64,000 nucleotides of DNA from Pseudomonas kitaguniensis (lineage in GTDB: Bacteria; Pseudomonadota; Gammaproteobacteria; Pseudomonadales; Pseudomonadaceae): assembly GCF_009296165.1 (NCBI RefSeq), contig NZ_VUAZ01000105.1:26365-90364 (forward strand). Direction: 5' to 3'. The translations under genes and the position numbers were made by a program. Below the pieces are notes generated by a model. It saw only the letters and a program-made list of their open reading frames with translations. It was not told the origin of the DNA and did not search any database. Numbering within the stretch: the stretch's first letter is position 1; every line of letters starts with the position of its first letter. Positions 16,198 to 25,607 of the stretch are shown piece by piece.

Positions 16198-16671
16198 ATG
16201 CCGGTAGCGATCGACACACCCGTGGCCGACTTCGAAGCCCAGGCCACCAGTGGCCAGACCTTCAGCCTCGCCGCCCTCAAGGGCAAGCAAGTGGTGATCT
16301 ACTTCTACCCGAAAGACAGCACCCCGGGCTGTACCACTGAAGGCCAGGGTTTTCGTGACCAGTACGCAGCGTTCAAGGCCGCCAATACAGAAGTGTTCGG
16401 CGTGTCGCGCGACAGCGTGAAGTCCCACGAAAACTTCAAGGGCAAGCAGGAGTTTCCGTTCGAGCTGATCAGCGATAAAGACGAAGCGGTTTGCCAGCTG
16501 TTTGATGTGATCAAGCTGAAGAAACTGTACGGCAAGGAATACCTGGGCGTGGATCGCAGCACTTTTCTGATCGACCAGGATGGCGTGCTGCGTCAGGAAT
16601 GGCGCGGCGTGAAAGTGCCAGGGCATGTGGATGCCGTGCTGGCAGCGGCGCAGGCTTTGAACAAGGCTTGA
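16198..16671 (+). CDS. bcp: Thioredoxin-dependent thiol peroxidase (Bcp/PrxQ)
   Basis: 157 residues of the PrxQ class of peroxiredoxins. The active site is 'FYPKDSTPGCTTEGQGFRD', with the peroxidatic Cys at about 45. The position five residues later, where many PrxQ proteins carry a resolving Cys, is G here (CTTEGQ), as in one-Cys-like or alternate-resolving members. Later motifs are 'VFGVSRDSVKSHENF' and 'RSTFLIDQDGVLRQEWRGVK'. It reduces peroxides using thioredoxin in the cytoplasm. It starts 10 bp after gcvR with 'AAGGAAG' in front and is probably cotranscribed. Confidence 0.93.
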   Translation: MPVAIDTPVADFEAQATSGQTFSLAALKGKQVVIYFYPKDSTPGCTTEGQGFRDQYAAFKAANTEVFGVSRDSVKSHENFKGKQEFPFELISDKDEAVCQLFDVIKLKKLYGKEYLGVDRSTFLIDQDGVLRQEWRGVKVPGHVDAVLAAAQALNKA

Positions 16672-16679
16672 ATTCCCTC

Positions 16680-16722
16680 TGTGGCGAGCCGGCTTGCTAT
16701 AGCAGGCCCACTCGCCGCAGCC
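16680..16722. repeat. REP-like intergenic repeat
   Basis: TGTGGCGAGCCGGCTTGCT and the following imperfect inverted half resemble the GTGGGAGCGGGCTTGC-type repeats of P. fluorescens intergenic DNA. The copy is degenerate. Confidence 0.4.
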
Positions 16723-16730
16723 AGGTTGTG

Positions 16731-17804
16731 TTACAACAAAGGCGCCACAACCGGCTCTCGCCGTGGCCACGCATCCAGTACGGCCTTGAACAGCGTCGCC
16801 AGGGGGATCGCAAAAAATACCCCCCAAAAACCCCACAACCCGCCAAACAACAACACCGCGCAGATGATCGCCACCGGGTGCAGGTTGACCGCCTCCGAGA
16901 ACAGCAGTGGCACCAGCACATTGCCGTCCAGGGTCTGGATGATCCCGTAGACCGCCATCAGGTAGATAAACTGGTCACTCCAGCCCCACTGGAACAACGC
17001 GATCAACGTCACTGGCACCGTCACCACCACCGCGCCGACATACGGCACCACCACAGACACGCCCACCAGCAGTGCCAACAGCGCCGCGTAGTTCAGGTCC
17101 AAGGCTATAAAGGCGATGTAAGTGACGCCCCCGCAGATAACAATTTCAATGACCTTGCCGCGGATGTAATTGGCGATCTGCCGGTTCATCTCCTCGGCCA
17201 CCCGGGTAATCAGCGCGCGTTCACGCGGCAGGTAACCGCTGACCCAACGGCCGATCATTGCGCGGTCCTTGAGGAAGAAAAACACCAGAATCGGCACCAG
17301 CACCAGGTAGATCATGATGTTGACCAGCAGCGGCAGGCTCGACAGGGAAAAGGTCAGCGCCCATTGCCCGAACTTGCCGATCTCGCCGCGTGCCAGCTCG
17401 ATGGCCTGCAATACCTGCTCGTCTGACACCAGGTGCGGATAGCGCTCCGGCAACAGCAGCAACAGCGATTGCCACTTGGCGAGCATGCCCGGAAGCTCGT
17501 TGAACAAGGTGATCAATTGATGCCACAGCAGGGGCAACACCACCACGATAAACACCACCAGCACACCCATGAACACTGCAAATACCAGCCCCACCGCCAC
17601 CCCGCCCGGCAAACGCAAACGCTCCAGGGTGGTGACCAAGCCTTGCATCAGGTACGCCAGCACCATCCCCGCCAACACCGGCGCCAACATCCCACCTAAC
17701 GTGAGTACGGCGCTAAAGGCCAGGAACAGCAAAACGGCCAGCACCACGGCTTCTTCATCCGAGAAGTAGCGCTGAATCCAGTCTCGTAACACTTTGAACA
17801 TCAA
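16731..17804 (-). CDS. AI-2E/PerM family membrane transporter
   Basis: 357 residues with eight or so hydrophobic segments, including 'EEAVVLAVLLFLAFSAVLTL' and 'LVAIPLATLFKAVLDAWPRR'-like ends. The family pattern is visible in 'VPYVGAVVVTVPVTLIALFQ' and 'DGNVLVPLLFSEAVNLHPVA'. Members (PerM, TqsA, YdiK) are trimeric or pentameric membrane proteins proposed to export AI-2 or to act as Na+/H+ antiporters; the assignment to PerM comes from its standard place between bcp and bepA in Pseudomonas. Followed, 27 bp upstream on the same strand, by the TusA-like gene, with which it may form an operon. Confidence 0.85.
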   Translation of the reverse strand: MMFKVLRDWIQRYFSDEEAVVLAVLLFLAFSAVLTLGGMLAPVLAGMVLAYLMQGLVTTLERLRLPGGVAVGLVFAVFMGVLVVFIVVVLPLLWHQLITLFNELPGMLAKWQSLLLLLPERYPHLVSDEQVLQAIELARGEIGKFGQWALTFSLSSLPLLVNIMIYLVLVPILVFFFLKDRAMIGRWVSGYLPRERALITRVAEEMNRQIANYIRGKVIEIVICGGVTYIAFIALDLNYAALLALLVGVSVVVPYVGAVVVTVPVTLIALFQWGWSDQFIYLMAVYGIIQTLDGNVLVPLLFSEAVNLHPVAIICAVLLFGGLWGFWGVFFAIPLATLFKAVLDAWPRREPVVAPLL

Positions 17805-17831
17805 TTAACCTCGGGTGGTGGGGCAAACGGC

Positions 17832-18071
17832 TCAGGCCTTGCGCAACCAATAACGGTACACACCGGCGAGGTCGTCTTCGTGCAACAGGGTATGCCCGGC
17901 CAACTTGGCGAACGTGCGGAAATCGCGCTGGGAGCCCGCGTCCGTGGCGGTCACTTTAAGCACCGCACCACTGGCCAACCGGTTCAGCTCCAGCTTGGCC
18001 TTGAGCAACGGCAACGGGCAATTGAGGCCACTGGCATCGAGTTCGGCATCAAAGGCTACAGCGTCAGTCAT
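17832..18071 (-). CDS. TusA/SirA-family sulfur-carrier-like protein
   Basis: 79 residues. 'ELDASGLNCPLPLLKAKLEL' contains the CPxP motif with the single reactive cysteine that carries persulfide sulfur in TusA. Genome position (next to perM and divergent from a bepA-like protease) is the standard one in Pseudomonas for this paralogue. It probably relays sulfur in tRNA thiolation or other sulfur transfer, but paralogues differ and the partner is not visible here. Confidence 0.85.
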   Translation of the reverse strand: MTDAVAFDAELDASGLNCPLPLLKAKLELNRLASGAVLKVTATDAGSQRDFRTFAKLAGHTLLHEDDLAGVYRYWLRKA

Positions 18072-18166
18072 GGTTTTACTCCGGGCAGGCGTTTGGGGTG
18101 CTTAGAATATCTGGTCCCACGCTCAGTGTCCGGCTACAGTAAGCTCTTTGTCGAAAGGCCCTGTGC

Positions 18167-19600
18167 ATGACTTTTTTGCGCCCCACCCTGCTGACGCTGG
18201 CCTGCCTGCTGGCCTCTCCAGGCTTCGCTGACGACCTGCCGTCACTTGGCGACGCCAGTTCTGCCATTGTCTCGCCACAACAGGAATATCAGTTGGGCCG
18301 CGCATGGCTGGCCTACTTGCGGGGCCAGGTCTCGCAGCTCAATGACCCACAGCTCAAGGATTACGTCGAAACCAGCGTGTACAAGCTGGTAGAGACCAGC
18401 CAGGTGAATGACCGGCGCCTGGAGTTCATCCTGATCAACAGCCCGCAGCTCAACGCGTTTGCCGCACCCGGCGGCATCGTGGGGGTTAACGGCGGTTTGT
18501 TTCTGAATGCACAAACCGAGGGTGAATATGCCTCGGTACTCGCCCACGAATTGGCCCACTTGTCCCAGCGCCACTTTGCCCGTGGCGTGGAAGCGCAGTC
18601 GCGCATGCAGCTCCCGATGATGGCCGCGCTGCTCGGCGGCATCATCGCTGCCGCAGCGGGCGCCGGTGATGCCGGTATTGCCGCGATTGCCGGCAGCCAG
18701 GCGGCGGCCATTCAGGAGCAGCGCCGGTTCTCGCGCCAGAACGAGCAGGAGGCTGACCGTATCGGCATCGTCAATCTGGAAAAGGCCGGTTACGACCCGC
18801 GCTCCATGCCAACCATGTTCGAACGCCTGATGCGCCAATACCGTTTCGACGCCAAGCCGCCGGAGTTCCTGCTGACTCACCCGGTGACCGAATCGCGTAT
18901 CGCCGACACCCGCAACCGCGCAGAGCAAGCCAAAGCCGGCGGCAAGGAAGACAGCTTGCGCTATCAACTGATTCGCGCACGCGTGCAACTGCAATACGAA
19001 GACACCTCAGGCCTCGCCGCCAAGCGCTTCCGGGCGCAATTGGACGAGAACCCGAAAAACGATGTGGCGCGTTATGGCTTGGCCATCGCCCAGATCAAAG
19101 GCACGCAGTACAAAGAGGCGCGCGAAAGCTTGCAGCCGCTGTTGGCCAAGGCACCCAACGACATCACCTACAACCTGGCGCAGATCGAGTTGGACATCGC
19201 CAACAACCGCTTGCCCGATGCGCAGCAACGCACCGATCAGATGCTCACCCAGTACCCTGGCAACTATCCGTTGAACCAGGTGCGAGTGGACTTGCTGCTC
19301 AAGCAGAACCGCACCGCCGATGCCGAAAAGGCGCTGGATGCCCTGCTCAAATCGCGCCCTGATGATCCGGACGTGTGGTACCAGGTCGCCGAAACGCGCG
19401 GCTTGTCCGGCAATATCATCGGCTTGCATCAAGCCCGCGCCGAGTACTTCGCGCTGGTGGGCGATTTCCAGCAAGCCATTCAGCAACTGGACTTTGCCAA
19501 GCGCCGGGCAGGCAACAACTTCCCCTTGTCCTCGCGCATTGACGCACGCCAACGCGAGCTGATCGAACAGGAACGCTTGGTCAAAGGGATGATGAGCTAA
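18167..19600 (+). CDS. bepA: Periplasmic M48 metalloprotease with TPR domain (BepA-like)
   Basis: 477 residues. A signal peptide (MTFLRPTLLTLACLLASPGFA) is followed by the M48 protease: 'APGGIVGVNGGLFLNAQTEG', then zinc site 'VLAHELAHLSQRH' (HExxH) and the third ligand in 'NEQEADRIG'. The C-terminal third is tetratricopeptide-like ('VARYGLAIAQIKGTQYKEAR', 'DPDVWYQVAETRGLSGN'). BepA/YfgC helps LptD assembly and degrades stalled outer-membrane proteins. Ends before a strong shared terminator. Confidence 0.9.
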   Translation: MTFLRPTLLTLACLLASPGFADDLPSLGDASSAIVSPQQEYQLGRAWLAYLRGQVSQLNDPQLKDYVETSVYKLVETSQVNDRRLEFILINSPQLNAFAAPGGIVGVNGGLFLNAQTEGEYASVLAHELAHLSQRHFARGVEAQSRMQLPMMAALLGGIIAAAAGAGDAGIAAIAGSQAAAIQEQRRFSRQNEQEADRIGIVNLEKAGYDPRSMPTMFERLMRQYRFDAKPPEFLLTHPVTESRIADTRNRAEQAKAGGKEDSLRYQLIRARVQLQYEDTSGLAAKRFRAQLDENPKNDVARYGLAIAQIKGTQYKEARESLQPLLAKAPNDITYNLAQIELDIANNRLPDAQQRTDQMLTQYPGNYPLNQVRVDLLLKQNRTADAEKALDALLKSRPDDPDVWYQVAETRGLSGNIIGLHQARAEYFALVGDFQQAIQQLDFAKRRAGNNFPLSSRIDARQRELIEQERLVKGMMS

Positions 19601-19613
19601 AACTTTCACCCAC

Positions 19614-19653
19614 AAAAAAGCCCCGCCTTCGTTAACCGAAGGCGGGGCTTTTT
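19614..19653. terminator. Bidirectional terminator between bepA and mucD
   Basis: A long perfect stem: GCCCCGCCTTCG and CGAAGGCGGGGC flanked by A-run and T-run, usable on both strands. Confidence 0.9.
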
Positions 19654-19680
19654 GTTGTTACCGGGTTACAGGCTAGCGGA

Positions 19681-21116
19681 TTACTCGGCCAGCTTGAAGG
19701 TGATGAAGCTTGCGCGGCCCTGACGCAGAACCCGCATCGACACCGAACGGTTCTTCGGCAGCGCCTTGGCGATGTCGGTGAACTGTTTGGTGCTGTCGAT
19801 GGCTTGGTTGTTCAGGTGCGTGATCACGTCACCCGGCTGCAAGCCAATCAGAGAGGCAGGGCCGTCCTGCACTTCTTTGATGACAACGCCACTTTTAAGG
19901 TCGAAGCTCTTCTTCTGTTCATCCGTCAGCTCAGCCACGGCGATGCCCAGGCGGTTACTGCTGCGCTCGGCGCCAGGCTTTGCATTGCCCAAAGCATCCA
20001 GGGCAGCACCCTCTTCCGGGATGGCACCGACCGTCAGCTCTACGCTTTGGCGTTTACCTTCACGAATCACTTCCAGCTTGGCTTTACTGCCCGCCTTGAG
20101 CGCGCCTACCAAGTGCGGCAAGTCTGCCGACATGATGATCGGTTGGCCATTCATGCTCAGAATCACGTCACCCACTTGCAGGCCACCTTTGGCAGCCGGG
20201 CCGTCATCCTGGATCTGCGCGACCAGTGCACCGGCCGGCTTATCGAGGCCGAAGGACTCAGCCAGGTCTTTGTTCACTTCCTGAATCACTACGCCCAACC
20301 AACCACGGCTAACCTTGCCACCGCTTTTCAGTTGATTGGAAACGTCCATGGCCACGTCAATCGGGATGGCGAAAGAAACACCCATGAAACCACCGGAGCG
20401 GGTGTAGATCTGCGAGTTGATCCCGACCACTTCACCCGCCAGGTTGAACAGCGGACCACCCGAGTTACCCGGGTTGATCGGCACGTCGGTCTGGATGAAA
20501 GGCACGTAGTTTTCGTTTGGCAGGCTGCGACCGATGGCGCTGACGATGCCCTGGGTCACGGTATGGTCAAAACCAAACGGCGAACCGATCGCCACTACCC
20601 ATTGCCCCGCCTTCAGGTCTTGGGATTTACCGAGTTTCAATACCGGCAAATCTTTGCCTTCGATTTTCAGCAAAGCCACATCGGAACGCGGGTCAGTGCC
20701 CACCAGCTTGGCTTTCAGCTCGCTGCGATCAGCCAGGCGCACGAGAATCTCGTCAGCGTCGGCAATCACATGGTTGTTGGTGAGAATGTAGCCATCGGGA
20801 GAAATGATGAACCCCGAGCCCAAGGACTGCGCCTCACGCTGGCCACCACCGCCACGCGGGGAACGCGGCTGCGGCATGCCACGCTCGAAGAACTCGCGCA
20901 GCATCGGCGGCAAGCCCTCAAGGTCCGGCATCTGCTGGTTCGAGACTTTGCGATCCGGCAGTTTTTGCGTGGTACTGATGTTTACCACCGCAGGCGATGC
21001 TTGCTCCACCAATTGGGTGAAGTCAGGCAGTTCGACGCTTGCGCGGGCACGGCCTGACCCAGCACCAACACCGTGGCGACTATGGATAGGTAAGACTTCA
21101 AACGTGGTATCGACAT
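19681..21116 (-). pseudogene. mucD: Periplasmic serine protease MucD (DegP/HtrA), frameshifted in signal region
   Basis: MucD degrades misfolded envelope proteins and dampens AlgU activation. The main frame (from ~21045 to 19681) holds the protease with catalytic His in 'LTNNHVIADADE', Asp in 'DPRSDVALLKIE' and Ser in 'INPGNSGGPLFNLAG', then two PDZ domains. The signal peptide MSIPRLKSYLSIVATVLVLG is encoded from ATG 21116 in another frame. One added C in the minus-strand GCGTCG near 21037 joins them as '...PAQAVELPDFTQLVEQASPAV', giving about 477 residues, the normal length. Without repair the protease would lack export. Probably a sequence error. Last gene of algU-mucA-mucB-mucD. Confidence 0.9.
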
Positions 21117-21350
21117 ACAGCTCCCGTTACGACGAGCAGGGTTGAGCGACAGGGTTCAAGAAACGCCGAAAACTGCGACCGGCATTTTTGTTCCGCGAAC
21201 AAAACAAGGCCAGCGCCGTTAAGCCCTGACCTATAAAAAACATGGGGGATTTTTGCAAGTGAAAATACTGATCCAGAAATTTCATGCTCTCAGCACTCGA
21301 CCAAGCACACGCTCAGATTGAAAGGTCAGGATGAACACAGGATTAACAAT

Positions 21351-22310
21351 TCACTGGTGGGTGACTGCCTTTTCGCCACGCACCGACAGTGCAATGCGCT
21401 CGGCGGTGCCGATCGGGATTTCCCCCACAACCGTCACCATTACTTCGCCATCGACGGTGTTAAGGCGGCGAGACACCGCAACCGTCGGGCCCAACTGCGT
21501 GCGTGTTTCATTCACAGTGGCGCCGTCAGTTGATTCAACAAACACCGAAAAACGCGCAAGCCCATCTTCGAACATCAAGCTGTCGACAGTCGACTTGGTG
21601 TGGGGATCTTTGCGCGCAATGCTGTTGGTAAGCTGGAAACCAGGAGGCAGCCAATCCAGATGCCACACTTGGGTAGCGGGCACTTCAAGCGCTTTGCTGG
21701 TCGAGAGCGCTACCGGTGCGCAATCGCCCGTAGGCTGCAAGTCTGCATCAGAGGGCGGTGGCGAAGTGTTCAGTCGCGTGAACTGGAAGCGCTCCAACAA
21801 TTGCCCCTGATCATTGAGCAACAGGGACTTAAGCGGCAGCGCTGTTTCACGATCCAAGTGCAACTCAAAACCATAGCGGTAGGGATCGCGCGGAGTGATC
21901 GATACGATTACCGCTTTCCGGCCGGCCACGCGAGATTTACCAATGACGGCAAGTTCATAAAATTGAGTTAGTTTTTTTGGATCAAGTGCGCGCGAAGGCG
22001 CTTCAGGCGAATTACCCAGGCCGGCAACCAAGGTGCCACTGACGCATTGCGTCCGGCCATCTACACGCACGACTTCCTGGGCAGAACCGTCGAGTTGCAA
22101 AAGCCGCTCACGGACTTGACCATTCTGGACGCGGTGCCAGATGTCATGGGTAGAGAAACTGCCGTTGCGTTCGTAGACAAACGTGCCTTTAAAACTTTGC
22201 TGCTGCTCGGCACGCCCAAGTCGAGTCAGCCAGTTTTGGGCTTCATCGGCATGGGCGGGGAGTGCAAAACAACCACTGAGCAAAAACGTAAGGAGCGGTA
22301 TGGCGCGCAT
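21351..22310 (-). CDS. mucB: Sigma-factor regulatory protein MucB
   Basis: 319 residues from ATG 22310 (MRAIPLLTFLLSGCFALPAH, a signal peptide). 'SFKGTFVYERNGSFSTHDIW' and the following lipoprotein-like beta domain, then the smaller C-terminal domain, identify MucB/RseB. MucB sits in the periplasm on MucA and shields it from AlgW cleavage until envelope stress signals appear. It starts 16 bp after mucA. No mucC is found between it and mucD; the 234-bp gap has no coding potential that I can see. Confidence 0.93.
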   Translation of the reverse strand: MRAIPLLTFLLSGCFALPAHADEAQNWLTRLGRAEQQQSFKGTFVYERNGSFSTHDIWHRVQNGQVRERLLQLDGSAQEVVRVDGRTQCVSGTLVAGLGNSPEAPSRALDPKKLTQFYELAVIGKSRVAGRKAVIVSITPRDPYRYGFELHLDRETALPLKSLLLNDQGQLLERFQFTRLNTSPPPSDADLQPTGDCAPVALSTSKALEVPATQVWHLDWLPPGFQLTNSIARKDPHTKSTVDSLMFEDGLARFSVFVESTDGATVNETRTQLGPTVAVSRRLNTVDGEVMVTVVGEIPIGTAERIALSVRGEKAVTHQ

Positions 22311-22326
22311 AGGGCTCCTTAGCGGT

Positions 22327-22914
22327 CTAGCGGTTTTCCAGGCTTGCAGCACGAGCGTATGGCAGCGCGCTTTCAGTGCCTTTCAAGGCTGATTCCTGCG
22401 CATGTTGACGCAGATAGCCTGGAAGACGCTGATCTTGCCAGCCGGATTGCCCTTGCAGTACACCAGTGGCCATAGGGCCGGTGGTGTCCGAGCTTTCCTT
22501 GTAGCCGGCCAGTACCGCTGGGCCTTTGACTTGCGGACCGGCCATGACCGGCTGCTGAGTCTGTTGGGCCAATTCGGCACCCGCGATTTCGTCCTGGTTG
22601 TACAGACGAACACCGGCCAGCACAGCAACAGTTACCGAAGCAGCCACTGCCAAGCGACCCAGGCTACGCCAAGGACCACGAGCAGCTTTTGCCGGAACGG
22701 CTTCATCAGCCAGCGCGGCAGAAACGGCCGCAGCAATATCCAGACGAGGGATTAGAAGATCCTTGTGCATCACCGCCCGAGCGACTTGGTAACGAGACCA
22801 GGTATCACGGGTATCGGCATCATCAAATGCATTGAGCACTCGACGAAGTTCCAGTTCATCCGCTTCGTTATCCATCACTGCGGACAGCGATTCCTGCAGG
22901 GCATCACGACTCAT
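22327..22914 (-). CDS. mucA: Anti-sigma factor MucA
   Basis: 195 residues. The cytoplasmic N-terminal domain (MSRDALQESLSAVMDNEADE, 'LRRVLNAFDDADTRDTWSRY') binds AlgU, a single membrane helix spans ~85-103 (LGRLAVAASVTVAVLAGVRL) and the periplasmic tail is the target of AlgW/MucP regulated proteolysis. The length matches the wild-type protein, with no mucoid-type truncation. Confidence 0.95.
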   Translation of the reverse strand: MSRDALQESLSAVMDNEADELELRRVLNAFDDADTRDTWSRYQVARAVMHKDLLIPRLDIAAAVSAALADEAVPAKAARGPWRSLGRLAVAASVTVAVLAGVRLYNQDEIAGAELAQQTQQPVMAGPQVKGPAVLAGYKESSDTTGPMATGVLQGQSGWQDQRLPGYLRQHAQESALKGTESALPYARAASLENR

Positions 22915-22946
22915 GGCGGTTCCTCTCTTGGCTGTCGCCGCTGTCT

Positions 22947-23528
22947 TTAGTTTTCCTGCAACAACGGTTGCAAGGCTTTATCGATGGCTTCCCGGGCCCG
23001 GAAAATCCGTGACCTTACAGTCCCCACCGGACATTGCATGACGCTCGCAATGTCTTCATAACTCAGACCATCGAATTCGCGTAAAGTTAACGCCGTACGC
23101 AAATCTTCTGGCAGTTGCTGAATTGTGCGATGAACGGTTCCTTCGATCTCGTCGCGCAGCAATGCACGCTCCGGCGACTCGAGATCTTTGAGGCCGTGGT
23201 CCCCATCATAAAATTCAGCATCTTCTGAACTAACATCACTATCGGGTGGGCGACGACCGCGAGACACCAGATAGTTCTTCGCCGTGTTAATGGCGATGCG
23301 GTAAAGCCACGTATAAAACGCACTATCACCGCGAAAATTGCCCAGTGCACGGTACGCCTTGATAAAGGCTTCCTGTGCAACGTCCTGCGCTTCATGGGTG
23401 TCGTGCACAAACCGCACGATCAACCCGAGAATTTTGTGCTGGTATTTCAGCACTAGCAGATCAAATGCCCGCTTGTCGCCGCGTTGAACGCGCTCGACGA
23501 GCTGCTGATCCTCTTCCTGGGTTAGCAT
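22947..23528 (-). CDS. algU: RNA polymerase sigma factor AlgU (sigma-22/RpoE)
   Basis: 193 residues from ATG 23528 (MLTQEEDQQLVERVQRGDKR). Region 2 'HKILGLIVRFVHDTHEAQDV' and 'AFIKAYRALGNFRGDSAFYT', and region 4 'TLREFDGLSYEDIASVMQCP', are those of AlgU, the ECF sigma factor for envelope stress and alginate synthesis. It heads algU-mucA-mucB-mucD and probably activates itself from the promoter at 23587-23614. Divergent from nadB, the standard Pseudomonas arrangement. Confidence 0.97.
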   Translation of the reverse strand: MLTQEEDQQLVERVQRGDKRAFDLLVLKYQHKILGLIVRFVHDTHEAQDVAQEAFIKAYRALGNFRGDSAFYTWLYRIAINTAKNYLVSRGRRPPDSDVSSEDAEFYDGDHGLKDLESPERALLRDEIEGTVHRTIQQLPEDLRTALTLREFDGLSYEDIASVMQCPVGTVRSRIFRAREAIDKALQPLLQEN

Positions 23529-23990
23529 GAACACTCCTCGTTGTACTGGGAGGAGGCTTGCATAACTAAACGATCAGGCTTGCAAACATAGACTCGGACT
23601 TTTCGCAAAAGTTCTCCCCCTCCAAGCAAGTTTCCGGCGCGCACTGATTTGGCACACACGAAAAACGCAGTACGGGCAATGCCGACTGCGCGAATAATCT
23701 TGTCGCCGGTTTTATGACGCGTCCAATGCTCCCGACGGGCCAATAAAATCAACGCTTTCCCAGCTTCCGGGCAACCTGCTATTGAGTCGGGGCTTATGCA
23801 AAAAGTTCCCGATTCAATAACCGTTCGATTTTACCCTAGCTGTGCTTCGTAATCTCACATTGCCACGAATGCCTTGCTATTGTGCCGCTCCCCCCCTCTA
23901 TATACTAGTGGCCCGTGTGCCCCTTTGATTCGCCGATCCGGGCGTCGTGTACGCGCCAGCCCTTGGATCGCTATTTGCGGAATCCCTGAA
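23529..23990. other. Divergent promoter region algU / nadB
   Basis: This 460-bp region contains the algU autoregulated promoter and, for nadB, a likely -10 box (TATACT within CTATATACTAG, near 23897). No RNA gene or small protein is apparent. Confidence 0.5.
23587..23614 (-). promoter_or_regulatory. AlgU-type promoter of algU
   Basis: Minus strand GAACTT (23609-23614), 16 bases, then TCTATG (23587-23592). This fits the GAACTT-N16/17-TCnnA class recognised by AlgU/RpoE and lies about 60 bp upstream of algU. Confidence 0.6.
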
Positions 23991-25607
23991 ATGAGCCAAC
24001 AGTTTCAACACGATGTTCTGGTTATCGGTAGTGGCGCGGCCGGCCTGAGCCTGGCACTGACCCTTCCCGGCCACCTGCGCATTGCCGTCCTGAGCAAAGG
24101 CGACCTGGCCAACGGCTCGACATTTTGGGCTCAGGGCGGTGTTGCCGCCGTGCTGGACGACACCGATACCGTGCAATCGCACGTTGAAGACACGCTCAAC
24201 GCAGGCGGCGGGCTGTGCGACGAAAACGCCGTGCGTTTTACCGTCGAGCATAGCCGCGAGGCTATCCAGTGGCTGATTGATCAGGGCGTGCCGTTCACGC
24301 GTGACGAACACGCAGGCAGCGACGACGGCGGATTCGAGTTCCACCTGACCCGTGAAGGCGGCCATAGCCATCGCCGCATCATCCATGCTGCCGATGCAAC
24401 CGGCGCCGCGATCTTCAAGACGTTGCTCGACCAAGCCCGCCAACGCCCCAACATCGAGCTGCTGGAGCAACGGGTGGCCGTCGACCTGATCACCGAAAAA
24501 CGCCTCGGGCTGGAAGGCGATCGCTGCCTTGGCGCCTACGTGCTCAACCGCGCCAGCGGCGAAGTCGACACCTACGGCGCGCGCTTCACCATTCTCGCCT
24601 CAGGCGGCGCGGCCAAGGTTTACCTGTATACCAGCAACCCCGACGGCGCCTGCGGCGACGGCATCGCCATGGCGTGGCGCTCGGGCTGCCGGGTGGCCAA
24701 TCTGGAATTCAACCAGTTCCACCCCACCTGCCTGTATCACCCGCAGGCCAAAAGCTTTCTGATCACCGAAGCCCTTCGCGGCGAAGGCGCGCACTTGAAA
24801 CTGCCCAATGGCGAACGCTTCATGCAGCGCTTCGACCCGCGCGCAGAACTGGCGCCGCGCGACATCGTGGCCCGCGCTATCGATCACGAGATGAAGCGCT
24901 TGGGCATCGACTGCGTTTACCTGGACATCAGCCACAAGTCCGAAGCCTTCATCAAGACCCACTTCCCCACCGTTTACGAGCGCTGCCTGGCGTTTAACAT
25001 CGACATCACCCAAGGCCCAATCCCGGTGGTGCCAGCCGCGCACTACACCTGCGGCGGTGTGATGGTCGACCAACACGGTCGCACCGACGTACCCGGCCTG
25101 TATGCGATTGGCGAAACCAGCTTCACCGGCCTGCACGGCGCCAACCGCATGGCCAGCAACTCGCTGCTCGAATGTTTCGTCTACGCCCGCTCAGCGGCCG
25201 CCGACATTCTCGAACAACTGCCACGCATCGCCGTGCCGGCTGCCCTGCCCCGCTGGGACGCCAGCCAGGTCACCGACTCGGACGAAGACGTGATCATCGC
25301 CCACAACTGGGACGAGTTGCGCCGCTTCATGTGGGACTACGTGGGGATTGTGCGCACCAATAAGCGCTTGCAACGTGCGCAACACCGCGTGCGCTTGCTG
25401 CTGGACGAGATCGACGAGTTTTACAGTAACTACAAAGTCAGCCGCGACCTGATCGAGTTGCGCAATCTGGCGCAAGTTGCAGAGTTGATGATCCGCTCAG
25501 CCATGGAGCGCAAAGAAAGCCGTGGCCTGCATTACACCCTCGACTACCCGCAGATGCTGCCCGAGGCACGCAACACTATTCTGGTGCCAGCCACCTACGG
25601 CGGCTGA
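23991..25607 (+). CDS. nadB: L-aspartate oxidase NadB
   Basis: 538 residues from ATG 23991; the longer open frame upstream is not family-like. 'DVLVIGSGAAGLSLALTL' is the FAD-binding Rossmann motif; 'STFWAQGGVAAVL', 'TREGGHSHRRIIHAADATG', 'CGGVMVDQHGRTDVPGLYAI' and 'GLHGANRMASNSLLECFVYA' are typical of the fumarate reductase/NadB family. NadB oxidises aspartate to iminoaspartate, the first step of de novo NAD synthesis. Its 3' end overlaps the convergent ygfX gene by about 30 bp. Confidence 0.97.
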   Translation: MSQQFQHDVLVIGSGAAGLSLALTLPGHLRIAVLSKGDLANGSTFWAQGGVAAVLDDTDTVQSHVEDTLNAGGGLCDENAVRFTVEHSREAIQWLIDQGVPFTRDEHAGSDDGGFEFHLTREGGHSHRRIIHAADATGAAIFKTLLDQARQRPNIELLEQRVAVDLITEKRLGLEGDRCLGAYVLNRASGEVDTYGARFTILASGGAAKVYLYTSNPDGACGDGIAMAWRSGCRVANLEFNQFHPTCLYHPQAKSFLITEALRGEGAHLKLPNGERFMQRFDPRAELAPRDIVARAIDHEMKRLGIDCVYLDISHKSEAFIKTHFPTVYERCLAFNIDITQGPIPVVPAAHYTCGGVMVDQHGRTDVPGLYAIGETSFTGLHGANRMASNSLLECFVYARSAAADILEQLPRIAVPAALPRWDASQVTDSDEDVIIAHNWDELRRFMWDYVGIVRTNKRLQRAQHRVRLLLDEIDEFYSNYKVSRDLIELRNLAQVAELMIRSAMERKESRGLHYTLDYPQMLPEARNTILVPATYGG

